NCBI GenBank assembly: GCA_947173495.1 | Contig: CAMWFQ010000019.1 | Span: 16,452 to 80,451 of the forward strand | Reading direction: 5' to 3' | Source: an uncultured Lachnospiraceae bacterium | GTDB lineage: Bacteria > Bacillota > Clostridia > Lachnospirales > Lachnospiraceae | Length of the DNA stretch: 64,000 nt | In this document: piece by piece, positions 7,943-17,788 of the stretch | How positions within the stretch are numbered: position 1 is the first letter of the stretch | Layout: each line of letters begins with the position of its first letter | Notes under the pieces: generated by a model | Seen by the model: only the letters and a program-made list of their open reading frames with translations | The model's database searches: none | What the model was told of the DNA's origin: nothing | Made by a program: the position numbers and the translations under genes

Positions 7943-9190
7943 ATGCGTGAAAAAAAAGAAGAACATACTTACCTTGAGATAAACGGCGATTATCGAATGC
8001 GGGAACTGGATCAAAGCGATCTGGAACAGTTCAATTCTCTTCTCCAATATGCTTTCCAGGTAACTTCTTATGATTTGTTTCAAACAGGCTGGAAGCCGGA
8101 TGAGATCAAGTCCGCCAAACGGCCTATTCTGGAGGAGGCCTTTGCACTGGGCTGGTTCTATCGGGAACGGCTTGCCTCCATGATTGTTGTTTATCCCATG
8201 AAGGTCAACATTCATGACGAAATTATGGATATGGGAGGCCTTACAGGCGTTGCCACTTATCCTGAGTATACCGGAAGAGGACTGATTCATTCTCTCATGC
8301 GTCATGTACTGGATTATATGCACCGGCAGGAGATGCCGATTTCCTTTCTTTATCCTTATTCCATACCCTTCTACCGAAAAATGGGGTGGGAAATTGTCTC
8401 GGACAAGCTGTCTTTTACTGTAAAAGATACGCAGCTTCCCAAGGCCCGTCCTGTGGAGGGCATGGTTGAGCGGGTCAGTCTGGATTCCACAGATTACCAC
8501 AACGTACATTCTTATTTTGCCCTGCAACGCCATGGATGCCTGATTCGCGACAGTTTATCCTGGGAGGAATACTGGCGCTGGGATAATGACGATATGATCG
8601 TTGCTGTTTATTACAACAAGGAGCATAAGCCTTTGGGCTATGTGGTTTATTATATTGCCAACGATATTTTTTATATCAAGGAAATGGTTTATTTAAATAT
8701 CGAGGCTAACTACGGGCTGTGGAATTATATCAGCGCTCACTTCTCCATGATCGAACAGGTCAAAGGTGACAATTACTCGGGAGAGCCCATGGCTTATCTG
8801 TTTGAAGACAGTGAGATTACAGAATCTATTTCTCCCTATATCATGGCAAGGATCGTGAATGTACGGGATTTTCTGGAATACTATCCTTATCAGATACAGC
8901 CGGAAGATTTTAAGATTCATTTTAAGGTTCATGACAAAATGGCTATCTGGAATGAAGGCGACTTTATGGTGTCATGGCATGACGGTGAAACTTTCTGTGA
9001 GCAGGTGGAGGATAACCAGTCTATTAATGTGGTAGAGCTGGATGTCAATACCCTCACGGCGATGCTGATGGGCTATAAACGTCCTTCTTACCTTTATGAG
9101 CATGAAAAGATCCATACAGAATATTATATGCTGACCTGGTTAGAGCGTCTGATTCCGGTTGAGAAGCCGTATTTCTCGGATTATTTTTAG
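7943..9190 (+). CDS. Eis-like GNAT N-acetyltransferase
   Basis: A cytoplasmic acetyl-CoA-dependent acyltransferase of 415 residues, the length of the Eis (enhanced intracellular survival) family. These proteins carry two tandem GNAT folds and a C-terminal sterol-carrier-like domain. The acetyl-CoA loop GVATYPEYTGRGLIHSLM is at about residues 104-121, and YSIPFYRKMGWE at about 140 is the conserved Eis stretch. The start is supported by AGGGAGA six bases upstream. Relatives acetylate aminoglycosides or other amines; the substrate here is unknown. It stands alone on the plus strand and converges with the MFS gene. Confidence 0.87.
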   Translation: MREKKEEHTYLEINGDYRMRELDQSDLEQFNSLLQYAFQVTSYDLFQTGWKPDEIKSAKRPILEEAFALGWFYRERLASMIVVYPMKVNIHDEIMDMGGLTGVATYPEYTGRGLIHSLMRHVLDYMHRQEMPISFLYPYSIPFYRKMGWEIVSDKLSFTVKDTQLPKARPVEGMVERVSLDSTDYHNVHSYFALQRHGCLIRDSLSWEEYWRWDNDDMIVAVYYNKEHKPLGYVVYYIANDIFYIKEMVYLNIEANYGLWNYISAHFSMIEQVKGDNYSGEPMAYLFEDSEITESISPYIMARIVNVRDFLEYYPYQIQPEDFKIHFKVHDKMAIWNEGDFMVSWHDGETFCEQVEDNQSINVVELDVNTLTAMLMGYKRPSYLYEHEKIHTEYYMLTWLERLIPVEKPYFSDYF

Positions 9191-9299
9191 AAGTTGTTTT
9201 ACTTGGAAGGGTAATTGAGCGCAGGGTGCGTGCTGCTACGCAGCATGCACCCTGCGCGCGAGTGAGGCGAGAAAGAAAAGCGACTAAGAAAAAAACTTC
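9190..9299. terminator. Long hairpin filling the convergent intergenic space
   Basis: An 18-bp stem (9219-9236 with 9240-9257, loop TAC, one G-T pair) is the core. An outer imperfect stem pairs GAAGTTGTTTTACTT (9190-9204) with AAGAAAAAAACTTC (9286-9299). The structure occupies the whole gap between the stops of the Eis-like and MFS genes. It probably ends both transcripts, although no classic U-run follows the core stem. Confidence 0.5.
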
Positions 9300-9300
9300 C

Positions 9301-10491
9301 CTACTCGATTCTGTCTGCCATTTCTCCGGATCTTCTGCGATCACATCCAAGCCGAAGATATCTCCCGCAGCATATGACCAGAATTCCGCCTGTCGCACAC
9401 AGCACTGCACCAAAGAGAAATGTCCGCGAAAGATTTTTCTCGGCCAGTCCTCCAAATACAACATTTGTTCCTGCTCCTACGCTGTCAATGACCACTGCAT
9501 TCATGCTCAGCGCTGTAGCGCGGTTCTGTGTTTTTACCTGACGATTCTGCATCTCTGTCTGTAAGGGCTGAAACAGGCTGTATGCGATCCGCAGGGCAAG
9601 AATTCCCCCTATTGATATCCATGCATTATCTGTAAACGCCAGCAAGCCGCAGGCCAGTGTCGAAGCTCCATAAAGCACCAGAACCGTCCTTCTCTCTCCG
9701 ATTTTCTTCGTCAGTGCTGCTGACCAGACACTGCATAGTCCGGCTATTGTTACAACTATATAAATATAACCGATGACAGTGGGGGAAAGGCCGCATTTTA
9801 CATACTGCAGCTGATTGAGAAAAACAGTAATGGTCTGATGGGATTCCCCAAGCAGTGCCACTCCCAGAAGAAACAGCAGCAGCCGTCTCTCTTTTCCTGT
9901 CTCTTTTAACAGTAGTAAAATGCTTCTGGCATCAGGCTTTCTTTCCCCAGATATATTTACTTCCTGCAGTCCCAATGCCAGTATTGCTGCTGCACCGTAG
10001 CTTACAACTGTAAGCAGCCCGGCCAGCTGATAGTCGTTTCCCGCTGCCATGGAAAACACAAGCGCTGCTATCAGCAGCCCTGCTGTTCCCAGACTGTTAT
10101 AGATGCCGAATATCTTCTGGCTTTTTCCTTCCTCACAGGATAAATACAAGAAGCCCGTATCCACACCGGACAGCCCGGCTATTACTACGCTGAGCATTAT
10201 ACGTTCTGCGAGGAATGCAAAGAAATCATCCGCCTGCCAGAATACAATTTTTGACAGAAAATAGAGTGCACAGCAAAATACGATGGTGCGCTTATATCCG
10301 ATTCTGTCCGCAATAATCCCCCAGGGAAATTCCAGAATCAGGCAAAGAATAAGAGAAATGCTTTCAATAACTGTGATCTGTAAAATAGAAACACCATGAG
10401 CCTGGCGGTACAGTGATGCAACGGGCCCATAGAATACCATCCCCTGCAAAAGGGCAATGGCGTACATAATATAAATATTTCGTTTGTTCAT
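9301..10491 (-). CDS. MFS transporter
   Basis: Major facilitator superfamily transporter of 396 residues with about 12 hydrophobic segments. The loop between segments 2 and 3 carries FPWGIIADRIGYKRT, the MFS G-x-x-x-D-R-x-G motif, and a related KKIGERRTV occurs in the second half. It follows the M20 amidohydrolase on the same strand after about 95 nt and may export a product or drug. Substrate is not predictable. Confidence 0.85.
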   Translation of the reverse strand: MNKRNIYIMYAIALLQGMVFYGPVASLYRQAHGVSILQITVIESISLILCLILEFPWGIIADRIGYKRTIVFCCALYFLSKIVFWQADDFFAFLAERIMLSVVIAGLSGVDTGFLYLSCEEGKSQKIFGIYNSLGTAGLLIAALVFSMAAGNDYQLAGLLTVVSYGAAAILALGLQEVNISGERKPDARSILLLLKETGKERRLLLFLLGVALLGESHQTITVFLNQLQYVKCGLSPTVIGYIYIVVTIAGLCSVWSAALTKKIGERRTVLVLYGASTLACGLLAFTDNAWISIGGILALRIAYSLFQPLQTEMQNRQVKTQNRATALSMNAVVIDSVGAGTNVVFGGLAEKNLSRTFLFGAVLCATGGILVICCGRYLRLGCDRRRSGEMADRIE

Positions 10492-10586
10492 AAGAGACGA
10501 TTATCCTTTCTGAATTTTGAATACAACAAATACCGGCTTCTTATATGCGCCGGTCAACCATCATGTAAACTGGTTTTTTGTCGTAG

Positions 10587-11729
10587 TCAAATCAGATTGT
10601 TCATAATGCCTCCCATTAACTTTGCCAGATATTCTGCTGCCGGCAGGATCACGCTCTCATCAACCTGAAATCCCGGCTGATGGATCCGCTCTCCCTTTCC
10701 GGTTCCGATCTTAATGTAGCATCCCGGAATCTTCTCCTCATAAAAGGCAAAGTCATCACCGCCCAGAGAGCTTTCTTCCGGCACCACCGAAAATCCGCAC
10801 TCTTCTGCCATCAGAATACTTTCTTCTGCCATCCCGCCATCGTTATAAGTTGCCGGACAGCCTGCTATCCATTCCACTTCCGCTTCCGCGCCAAATGCAT
10901 GAGATGTGTGAAGAGCAATCTCCCTCACTCTTTTTTCAAACAGAATCCTGTCTTCCCTTTCCATGGTACGCACAGTTCCTTCCAGCACAGCGCTCTCAGG
11001 TATCACATTCCAGGTATTTCCAGCCTGAAATCTTGTAACGCTCACCAGTGCAGGGTGAAAGGCGTTTATATTTCTTGTCACCACTGTCTGTAACGCCTGA
11101 ACAATAGCCGCGGCAACAGGAATCGGGTCTGTGCCATCGTCAGGATGAGCTCCATGGCATCCTGTTCCCTTTATGGTGATTACAAACCTGTCCACCGCAG
11201 CTGTTACATATCCTTCCCGGATTCCCAGCACACCCACATCATTGGTGGGATCTGCATGAATTCCCCAGATCTGCTCCACATCTGCCAGCACATCTGTTTC
11301 CAGTATCTTAAGAGCGCCCACAGAGGTCTCCTCTCCGGGCTGAAAAATAAATTTCACATCTCCCGCAAGCTCATCTTTTCGACCCTGCAGCAGCACGGCG
11401 CATCCGATTCCTGCTATTATATGAAAATCGTGTCCGCAGGCATGCATCTTTCCCTCACAGCAGGAAGCGTAAGTAAGCCCGGTCTCTTCCTTCACCGGCA
11501 GTGCATCAATGTCGCACCGCAGGGCCTGTACCGGTCCGTTCTTACTCCCCCGGACTATCGCTATAACGCCCGTCTCCAATGGATACGGAAGGATCTCTAT
11601 CCCGGATTCCGTCAGGATTTCCCTGATCTTCTCTGTCGTTTTATTCTCCTCATAGGACAGCTCCGGATGCATATGAAACCACTCAAAGTCTGATATCAGC
11701 TTCTCTTCCAGTTCTTTCCGGTTGTACAT
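10587..11729 (-). CDS. M20-family amidohydrolase
   Basis: Metal-dependent hydrolase of the M20/ArgE-HipO-AbgB type with 380 residues. Metal-site motifs are visible in order: RCDIDALPV, HACGHDFH and QPGEETSVGA. The dimerisation-domain stretch KGTGCHGAHPDDGTDPI and a late LGGDDFAFY with a catalytic-domain His nearby follow. Such enzymes split N-acyl amino acids, peptides or conjugates. ATG 11729 has AGGAGG eight bases upstream; a more upstream in-frame ATG lacks a site. It lies 54 nt downstream of the peptide permease operon, so it probably hydrolyses the imported substrate. Confidence 0.9.
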   Translation of the reverse strand: MYNRKELEEKLISDFEWFHMHPELSYEENKTTEKIREILTESGIEILPYPLETGVIAIVRGSKNGPVQALRCDIDALPVKEETGLTYASCCEGKMHACGHDFHIIAGIGCAVLLQGRKDELAGDVKFIFQPGEETSVGALKILETDVLADVEQIWGIHADPTNDVGVLGIREGYVTAAVDRFVITIKGTGCHGAHPDDGTDPIPVAAAIVQALQTVVTRNINAFHPALVSVTRFQAGNTWNVIPESAVLEGTVRTMEREDRILFEKRVREIALHTSHAFGAEAEVEWIAGCPATYNDGGMAEESILMAEECGFSVVPEESSLGGDDFAFYEEKIPGCYIKIGTGKGERIHQPGFQVDESVILPAAEYLAKLMGGIMNNLI

Positions 11730-11783
11730 ATGCAGATCCTCCTCTCTGAACATCCATGCACGGCTGGCCGGCCAGTGCCTCTT

Positions 11784-12758
11784 TTACCTTCCGCTGTTGG
11801 GATCCAACGCATCCCTGAGCGCATCGCCAATGAAATTAATCGCCATCACCAGAACCACAATCAGAACCCCTGCAGGTATCCAAAGCCATGGCTGCTTCGT
11901 AAGCACTGTCAGGGACTGGGCGCCATTGAGCATATTCCCCAGACTTGCCGTAGGCGGCTGAACCCCCAGTCCCAAAAAGCTCAGCGCCGCTTCATCCAGC
12001 ATAGAAAGCGCCAGCACGGAGGTTGCGTACACCAGAATAGGCGCCACCGTATTGGGAAGAATCTCTGAAAAGAGAATGTGTCTCAAGGGCATTCCGGCCA
12101 CAATATTTCCCTTTATAAAATTTGTCTCCCTGAGGTTTAACACATTTCCCCGGACCAGTCTTGCTATTCCGGGCCAGTCTACAAATCCCAGTATTAAAAT
12201 AATGTTCCAGAGTCCCGGCTTGAAAATAGCTGCCGCTACAAGAACCAGTAAGATGTAGGGGAAGGACATCACCATATCGGTAAAACGCATGATGAGCATA
12301 TCTGCCGTGCCTCCAAAATAGCCGGCTATCAACCCCAGTACTACTCCTACTATCGTCGAGATCAGTGTTGCCATGATCCCTACCAGAAGAGAAATCCTCA
12401 TGGCATACAGGAGCCTGCTGAGTACATCTCTTCCGATCTGATCCGTTCCCAGCCAGAATTCTTTACTGGGCGCTCCGCTGAAAGGTCCTACAATATCATC
12501 CGGCCGGTAAGGCGCAAGCACAGGTGCAAGCAGTGCCGCTCCGCCCAGCAGTATCACTACCACTATGCTGATCATTGCCAGATGATGATGTCTGAAGCGG
12601 CGGAATACCGTCTGCAGATAACTTTCGTTGGTCAGATCCTTTTTTGCACTTTCCCCTCCAGGTTTATCTTCTGCCGGAGAGGATTCTGAAATTTCATTTA
12701 CTTTGTGTTCACTTTCACGGACATTCCTTTTCTGAACCCGTACCTTACTCTTTCCCAT
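11784..12758 (-). CDS. Peptide ABC transporter permease (OppC/DppC)
   Basis: Inner-membrane permease of a dipeptide/oligopeptide importer, 324 residues. A hydrophilic N-terminal extension of about 55 residues precedes the first membrane segment. The periplasmic GTDQIGRDVLSRLLYAMRIS block and the coupling helix ending ARLVRGNVLNLRETNFI are typical of DppC. Start ATG 12758 has GGGAGG five bases upstream. It is the last transporter gene of the operon, 13 nt after the DppB-like gene. Confidence 0.9.
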   Translation of the reverse strand: MGKSKVRVQKRNVRESEHKVNEISESSPAEDKPGGESAKKDLTNESYLQTVFRRFRHHHLAMISIVVVILLGGAALLAPVLAPYRPDDIVGPFSGAPSKEFWLGTDQIGRDVLSRLLYAMRISLLVGIMATLISTIVGVVLGLIAGYFGGTADMLIMRFTDMVMSFPYILLVLVAAAIFKPGLWNIILILGFVDWPGIARLVRGNVLNLRETNFIKGNIVAGMPLRHILFSEILPNTVAPILVYATSVLALSMLDEAALSFLGLGVQPPTASLGNMLNGAQSLTVLTKQPWLWIPAGVLIVVLVMAINFIGDALRDALDPNSGR

Positions 12759-12771
12759 ATCGCCCTCCCGT

Positions 12772-13719
12772 CTAATCAAGCTGAATCGTCGGGTCCACCA
12801 GCGCATACAAAATGTCTGTAATCAGATTTGCTGCCAGAACCACCACTGCCGACAAAAGGCATACACCCATAATCACAGGATAATCTCTGCTTGTAATAGC
12901 ACTCATGGTCATAAGACCAAGCCCCGGCCAGGAAAATACCTGTTCAATAATAACAGCTCCGCCGAACAAAACCGGAATCTCCATGCCGATCACTGTCACA
13001 ATAGGAACCAGCGCATTACGCAGCGCATGTTTATTGATCACCTTAAAATGTCCGATCCCTTTTGCGCGGGCTGTACGCAGATAATCCTGTTGCAAAATTT
13101 CAAGCACTGCACTTCTGATATATCTGATATTGCTTCCCGCCATGGATGTCGCCAGCACAATAACCGGCATGACCATATGCCTTGCAACATCCGCGAATCC
13201 GCCTTTTGTTCCCAGCGTAGTCATTCCGCTGGAAGGGAGCCAGCCCAGCTTTACCGTAAAAATATAAATCAAAAGCAGTGACAGAAAAAATCCGGGAACA
13301 CTGCTTCCCAGAAAAGAGAAAGTAACCACTGCATAATCTCCTTTGGAGTACTGATGAATGGCGCTGTATATTCCTGCCGGAATGGCCATGAGCAAACTCA
13401 CAATAAGAGAAACACCCATCAGCAGCAACGTCGGTCCCAAATGAGTCCCTATCATCTCGCTGACAGACTGATAGGACTTGACGGAATAGCCCAGATTTCC
13501 GTGAAGAAGCTGTCCCAGCCAGACAAAATACTGAATATAAAAGGGCTTATCCAGTCCTAACGCAATTTTTTTTGCTTCCACAGCTGCCTGGGAAACTCTC
13601 GGCCCCTGGAGCATTTCCAGCGGGCTTCCAGCCATACACATGATAGCATAATCGATGATTGTAATGCCAATCAGCACCGGAATAGCGATTAAAATTCTTT
13701 TGATAATATACTTACCCAA
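12772..13719 (-). CDS. Peptide ABC transporter permease (OppB/DppB)
   Basis: Membrane permease partner of the DppC-like protein, 315 residues with six predicted membrane helices. The N-terminal pattern (IIKRILIAIPVLIGITIIDY), the LDKPFYIQYFVWL periplasmic stretch and RTARAKGIGHFKVINKHALR (coupling helix) are hallmark OppB/DppB sequences. The gene overlaps the end of the OppF-like gene by 8 nt. Confidence 0.92.
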   Translation of the reverse strand: MGKYIIKRILIAIPVLIGITIIDYAIMCMAGSPLEMLQGPRVSQAAVEAKKIALGLDKPFYIQYFVWLGQLLHGNLGYSVKSYQSVSEMIGTHLGPTLLLMGVSLIVSLLMAIPAGIYSAIHQYSKGDYAVVTFSFLGSSVPGFFLSLLLIYIFTVKLGWLPSSGMTTLGTKGGFADVARHMVMPVIVLATSMAGSNIRYIRSAVLEILQQDYLRTARAKGIGHFKVINKHALRNALVPIVTVIGMEIPVLFGGAVIIEQVFSWPGLGLMTMSAITSRDYPVIMGVCLLSAVVVLAANLITDILYALVDPTIQLD

Positions 13720-14722
13720 TCTCCTCCTCCTTTGTCATTACAATCGGACAGGCCGCTTCATGAGAAGAAGCCTTTTCCATTTTCTGAAGCCCTGGCTCTT
13801 TCTGTCTGCAAGTTTCCACAGCATAAGGACACCGGGGATGAAAGCGGCACCCCGCCGGAGGATGCGTGCTGTCGCCTATCTCTCCTTCAAGCAGACGGCG
13901 CTCCCTCCTCTTTTCCTCCGGATCCGGTACTGGAACCGCATTTAAAAGCGCTTTTGTATAAGGATGCGCCGGATGGTGAAAAATCTCCTTTGCATCGCCC
14001 ATCTCCACGATTTTTCCCAAATACATGACTGCGATTCTGTCACTGACATAATTTACTGCTCCCAGACCATGTCCCACGAACAGAAGCGTAAGGTTCAGTT
14101 CCTTTTGCAGACTTTTCAATAAATTCAGAATCTGTGCCTGAATCGATACATCCAAAGCGCTTACCGGCTCATCACATACTATAAATTTCGGATTCAGGGA
14201 AAGTGCTCTGGCAATCCCGATCCTCTGCCTCTGTCCTCCGGAAAATTCATGGGGATATCTGCCAAGCGTATTTCGCGACAATCCCACCATATCCAGAATT
14301 CTGATCATGTCCTTCTCTACGCTTTCTCTGGTCGATATGCCATGATAGAGCATGGGCTGAGAAAGGATTTCAAAAATATGCTTTCTGGGATTTAATGAGG
14401 AATAGGGATCCTGAAACACCATTTGAAGCCGGGTTCTGATCTTTTGCATCTCATCTTTTTTCAGTAACGAAAGGTCTCTTCCCTCAAAAAAAATCTTTCC
14501 CTCCGTGGGTTTTTCCAGTCCCACCAGCTGCCTTCCGATGGTGGATTTTCCGCAGCCGGACTCTCCTACCAGTCCCAGGGTTTCTCCCTCCCTGATAAAA
14601 AAGCTCACCCCATCCACTGCCTTCACATATCCGGTGGTGTGATTAATAATTCCTCCCTTTATGGGATAATATACTTTTAAATTCTCCGCCCGCACCAGGG
14701 GAACAGTTTCCTCAGTTTTCAT
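13712..14722 (-). CDS. Peptide ABC transporter ATPase (OppF-like)
   Basis: Second ATPase subunit of the peptide importer, 336 residues. Walker A is GESGCGKST, the signature [15 protein letters not shown], and Walker [13 protein letters not shown]. The C-terminal oligopeptide-domain cysteine cluster is [15 protein letters not shown]. An unusual point is the H-loop, which reads VGHGLGAV where most OppF proteins have AHDLSVV; the switch His is kept but the next Asp is Gly. ATG 14722 is preceded by GGGGG nine bases upstream. It overlaps OppD by 4 nt. Confidence 0.92.
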   Translation of the reverse strand: MKTEETVPLVRAENLKVYYPIKGGIINHTTGYVKAVDGVSFFIREGETLGLVGESGCGKSTIGRQLVGLEKPTEGKIFFEGRDLSLLKKDEMQKIRTRLQMVFQDPYSSLNPRKHIFEILSQPMLYHGISTRESVEKDMIRILDMVGLSRNTLGRYPHEFSGGQRQRIGIARALSLNPKFIVCDEPVSALDVSIQAQILNLLKSLQKELNLTLLFVGHGLGAVNYVSDRIAVMYLGKIVEMGDAKEIFHHPAHPYTKALLNAVPVPDPEEKRRERRLLEGEIGDSTHPPAGCRFHPRCPYAVETCRQKEPGLQKMEKASSHEAACPIVMTKEEEIG

Positions 14723-15699
14723 GTGGGTATTCCCCCTTCCTTCATGACGATACACTTTGCCTTATGTCCCGGACCAAATTCGTAATCCTCCTGGGGACGG
14801 CTGCATTCTTCTCTTCTGTATCTGCACCTGTCGGCAAACCGGCATCCTTTAATTTCATCATAGCTCTCCGGCACAATACCGGGAATAGCTGTCAGCTCTC
14901 TCTCCGATGAATCCTTTATCGTAGGAACGGTATCAAGAAGCGCTCTGGTATAAGGATGCCTGGGATGTTCAAAAAGATCTTTTACAGACGCCTCTTCTAT
15001 AATCTGTCCCGCATACATGACAAGAACCCTGTCCGCCGTGTTGGCCACCAGGCCGATATCATGGGTAATCAGTATCATGGACATCCCGGTTTCCTTCTGC
15101 AGCTCTGAAAGCAGCTTCATGATCTGCGCCTGAATCGTCACATCCAGCGCCGTAGTTGGTTCGTCTGCAATCAAAAGCCGGGGATTACAGGACAACGCCA
15201 TGGCAATCATCACTCTCTGACGCATTCCTCCGGAAAGCGTATGAGGATACTTTTTCATCGTTTCCCGGGCATTGGGCATTCCTACTTTCTCCAGCAGCAT
15301 CTGCGCGCGTTCCGCCGCTTCCTTCCGGGACAAATGCATATGGGTCCTGATGCTCTCTGTAATCTGGTTTCCCACGGTAAATACAGGATTCAGAGACGTA
15401 AGCGGATCCTGAAAAATCATGGTGATCTCATTGCCGCGAATCTGATCCAGTTCCTTTTCTGTCATGGAAAGAAGGTTCCTACTGTCAAACAGGACAGAAC
15501 CGTCAGTGACAGTTCCGCCCCTTCCCAATAATCCCATAATTGACAGTGAGGTAACACTTTTTCCGCATCCTGATTCCCCTACGATACAGACGACTTCACC
15601 TTCATCTACATGAAAGTGAATATGATCCACACTGATATTTTTACCATAATCACCCCTAAAGGTGGTGGTCAGTCCCTGCACTTCCAATAAATGTGACAT
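14719..15699 (-). CDS. Peptide ABC transporter ATPase (OppD-like)
   Basis: First ATPase subunit, 326 residues. Walker A GESGCGKS, signature LSGGMRQRVMIAMAL, Walker B LLIADEPTTALD and H-loop ITHDIG are intact. The C-terminal cysteine cluster (KGCRFADRCRYRREEC) is the family's Fe-S-like motif. ATG 15699 has a GAGGAA site. It follows the binding-protein gene after 66 nt that include a hairpin. Confidence 0.93.
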   Translation of the reverse strand: MSHLLEVQGLTTTFRGDYGKNISVDHIHFHVDEGEVVCIVGESGCGKSVTSLSIMGLLGRGGTVTDGSVLFDSRNLLSMTEKELDQIRGNEITMIFQDPLTSLNPVFTVGNQITESIRTHMHLSRKEAAERAQMLLEKVGMPNARETMKKYPHTLSGGMRQRVMIAMALSCNPRLLIADEPTTALDVTIQAQIMKLLSELQKETGMSMILITHDIGLVANTADRVLVMYAGQIIEEASVKDLFEHPRHPYTRALLDTVPTIKDSSERELTAIPGIVPESYDEIKGCRFADRCRYRREECSRPQEDYEFGPGHKAKCIVMKEGGIPT

Positions 15700-15731
15700 G
15701 GCATTTCCTCATTTCCAATCTGTAGCGGCTC

Positions 15732-15757
15732 CCACCGGCGCTTCCGGCAGCCGGCGG
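15732..15757 (-). promoter_or_regulatory. Intercistronic hairpin after peptide-binding protein gene
   Basis: On the minus-strand RNA CCGCCGGC pairs with GCCGGTGG (8 bp, one G-U) around a 10-nt loop. No U-run follows. Its place matches the hairpin after the Liv binding-protein gene, so it probably lowers downstream ATPase and permease expression relative to the binding protein. Confidence 0.45.
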
Positions 15758-15765
15758 AAAGTCTT

Positions 15766-17463
15766 TTACTCAACAATATCCCAGTTCTGCACATCGTTGA
15801 AGAAGCCATAGGCGCTGGGCTGTGCGCCGCTTAAACGCTTGTTCACTGCTCCCTGTGCACTGATAATATATACGGAGAACATAGGAACATCCTCCTGAAC
15901 CTTTTTGTCTACAACAGAATATAATTTTTTGATCTCTTCCACATCGCTGGTCTGCTGGGTTCCTGCCAGCGCTTCGCTGATCTCAGCACTGGAATACCCT
16001 GTCCAGCTTCCCTCGCCGCTTAAGAGCCAGTCTACATCAGGATAAGGGTCCACCGGTGCGTAAGTATACTGCACTGCCAGGATATCATAATCTGTGGTTC
16101 CTGCAACTGTCATAAGAGTGGCCAGATCCACCGTCTGTACTTCTACCTTGATTCCCACTGCTGCCCACTGTGCTACCAGCACCTGAGCACCATTTACAAA
16201 GGTACCATCTCCGGAGTTTACATAAAAGCGAAGTGTCTGAGAGCCATCCCAGCCTGCTTCCTCGAGCAGCGCTTTTGCTTTTTCCGGATCATAAGAGATG
16301 GGGGTGACTCCTTCATCAAAAAACGGACTTGCCGATGATACGAAACCATCTACCACTTCACCGTGTCCCTTAAGAAGCTGATCCACCAGCTGCTGTCTGT
16401 CTATTGCATACAGCAGTGCCTGACGCACCCGCGCATCCGGAAGATTGGCTGTCTGGATAAACGCAGACTGATTTGTGATAGGAGCCCCGTATACAGTCTC
16501 CACATTTTCAAGCGCCTCAATACTGTCGAAATCTTCCTGCGGAACTGCCGTCATGGTATGATGCGTAATATCAATTTCTCCTGACTGAAGGCCCGCATAG
16601 ATCTGACTGGCATCCATGATCCGGATATTCAGCTTGTCGATCTTAGGCGCTCCTTTCCAGTAATCCCTGTTTGCCTCATAGGATATATAATGATTATTAT
16701 CATAGTCTGTCAGAAAGAACGGACCGCTGATCACATCCGGACAGTTAAACCACTCTGTTGTCAACAGCTCTTCTTCACTGAACTGTTCGATCACGTGCTT
16801 CGGCATGGTATGCAGATATCTGGCATAGGTATTCTCGAAAGTTGTAAGCGCCATGGGATATTTGGATGTGAACTTTACTGTTTTTTCGTCAACAATCTGA
16901 ATTCCTTCCACGCTCTCGGCTCCCTGCTCTACGAAGCCATCATCTCCCACACCCTCAAATGCATAAAGCATTAAGGTTGTATTATTAACAACAGGACTTG
17001 CAAGGCGGCGTACAGTATACTCCACATCCTCCGCCGTCACCGGCGTTCCATCCGACCATACTGCCGCATCATCAATATGCACGATAAAATTAATATTATC
17101 TTCTGTCGTAATGGAATCTGCCAGCATATTCTGGAAGTTTAAATCCTTATCCAGCTCCACCAGCGGCAGGAACATTAAGCCTACTGCATACTTATTAATC
17201 TCGGTCTGATCAATTACAAAAGGATTGATTCCTCCCAGTGAATCTGTAACTCCTACATTTACGATCTTTCCTCCTTCGGCATCTGCCGGAGCCTTATCTC
17301 CTGATTCGTCAGAGCCCTGATTCGTCTCTGTACTTTGGGCCGCTTCGTTCTGTCCGGTGCCTTCCGGGGCATTTTCATTCCCGGAAGAAGAGCAACCCGC
17401 CATTGTCAACGCAAGTGCCAGAATCAGCACAAGGCTTATTACATTTTTAATTGATTTTTTCAT
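15766..17463 (-). CDS. Peptide ABC transporter substrate-binding lipoprotein (SBP family 5)
   Basis: Extracytoplasmic binding protein of 565 residues for the OppDF/DppBC importer. The signal peptide ends in the lipobox TMAGC, followed by an acidic Glu/Ser/Asp linker. Family-5 landmarks include WSDGTPVTAEDVEYTVRRL, a RVRQALLYAIDRQQLVDQLLK helix region and YDPEKAKALLEEAGWDG. ATG 17463 is chosen because GGCGGAG precedes it closely. A consensus promoter lies 67 bp upstream. The adjacent M20 enzyme suggests import of peptides or N-acyl amino acids. Confidence 0.92.
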   Translation of the reverse strand: MKKSIKNVISLVLILALALTMAGCSSSGNENAPEGTGQNEAAQSTETNQGSDESGDKAPADAEGGKIVNVGVTDSLGGINPFVIDQTEINKYAVGLMFLPLVELDKDLNFQNMLADSITTEDNINFIVHIDDAAVWSDGTPVTAEDVEYTVRRLASPVVNNTTLMLYAFEGVGDDGFVEQGAESVEGIQIVDEKTVKFTSKYPMALTTFENTYARYLHTMPKHVIEQFSEEELLTTEWFNCPDVISGPFFLTDYDNNHYISYEANRDYWKGAPKIDKLNIRIMDASQIYAGLQSGEIDITHHTMTAVPQEDFDSIEALENVETVYGAPITNQSAFIQTANLPDARVRQALLYAIDRQQLVDQLLKGHGEVVDGFVSSASPFFDEGVTPISYDPEKAKALLEEAGWDGSQTLRFYVNSGDGTFVNGAQVLVAQWAAVGIKVEVQTVDLATLMTVAGTTDYDILAVQYTYAPVDPYPDVDWLLSGEGSWTGYSSAEISEALAGTQQTSDVEEIKKLYSVVDKKVQEDVPMFSVYIISAQGAVNKRLSGAQPSAYGFFNDVQNWDIVE

Positions 17464-17529
17464 AATCTCCGCCTCCATAATACAGCACCAGGCGCCTTAG
17501 CACCCGATGCCGATTTTAATAGTTGGTTC

Positions 17530-17558
17530 ATTATACTGTTACACCGTCCAAATGTCAA
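17530..17558 (-). promoter_or_regulatory. Sigma-A promoter of the peptide transporter operon
   Basis: On the minus strand TTGACA (17553-17558), a 17-bp spacer and TATAAT (17530-17535) match the consensus exactly. The leader of about 60 nt contains two GGTGCT repeats. Confidence 0.85.
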
Positions 17559-17698
17559 TATTATCGCTGAAAATCCCTTCTCTGCAGACAATTTTATGTC
17601 GCGCCGGATGCCTTCTTCTGCCTTCTGTATCCACAGCATTCCCGGCGCCACGCCTCGTCAAACTAAATTTTTCCAATTTTATTATCTTTCGGGAATCC

Positions 17699-17727
17699 TT
17701 GACAAACAGCCGAAACAGCAGTATATT
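17699..17727 (+). promoter_or_regulatory. Sigma-A promoter of the C39-like peptidase gene
   Basis: TTGACA (17699-17704), 17-bp spacer, TATATT (17722-17727). It lies about 61 bp ahead of the start codon. The 325-nt gap between the divergent genes holds only these two promoters and leaders. Confidence 0.8.
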
Positions 17728-17788
17728 ACAATCACTTTGCAACATACAATACTACAACAGATTCGACAGGTTTGTCGCGGAGTACATC

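Noticed and set aside
7928..8533. Minus-strand frame (201 codons) opposite the Eis-like gene
   Set aside because: It is antisense to a clear acetyltransferase and shows no domain or ribosome site.
9219..9257. Hairpin as a CRISPR repeat or IS end
   Set aside because: It is a single copy, without spacers, transposase gene or target-site duplication nearby.
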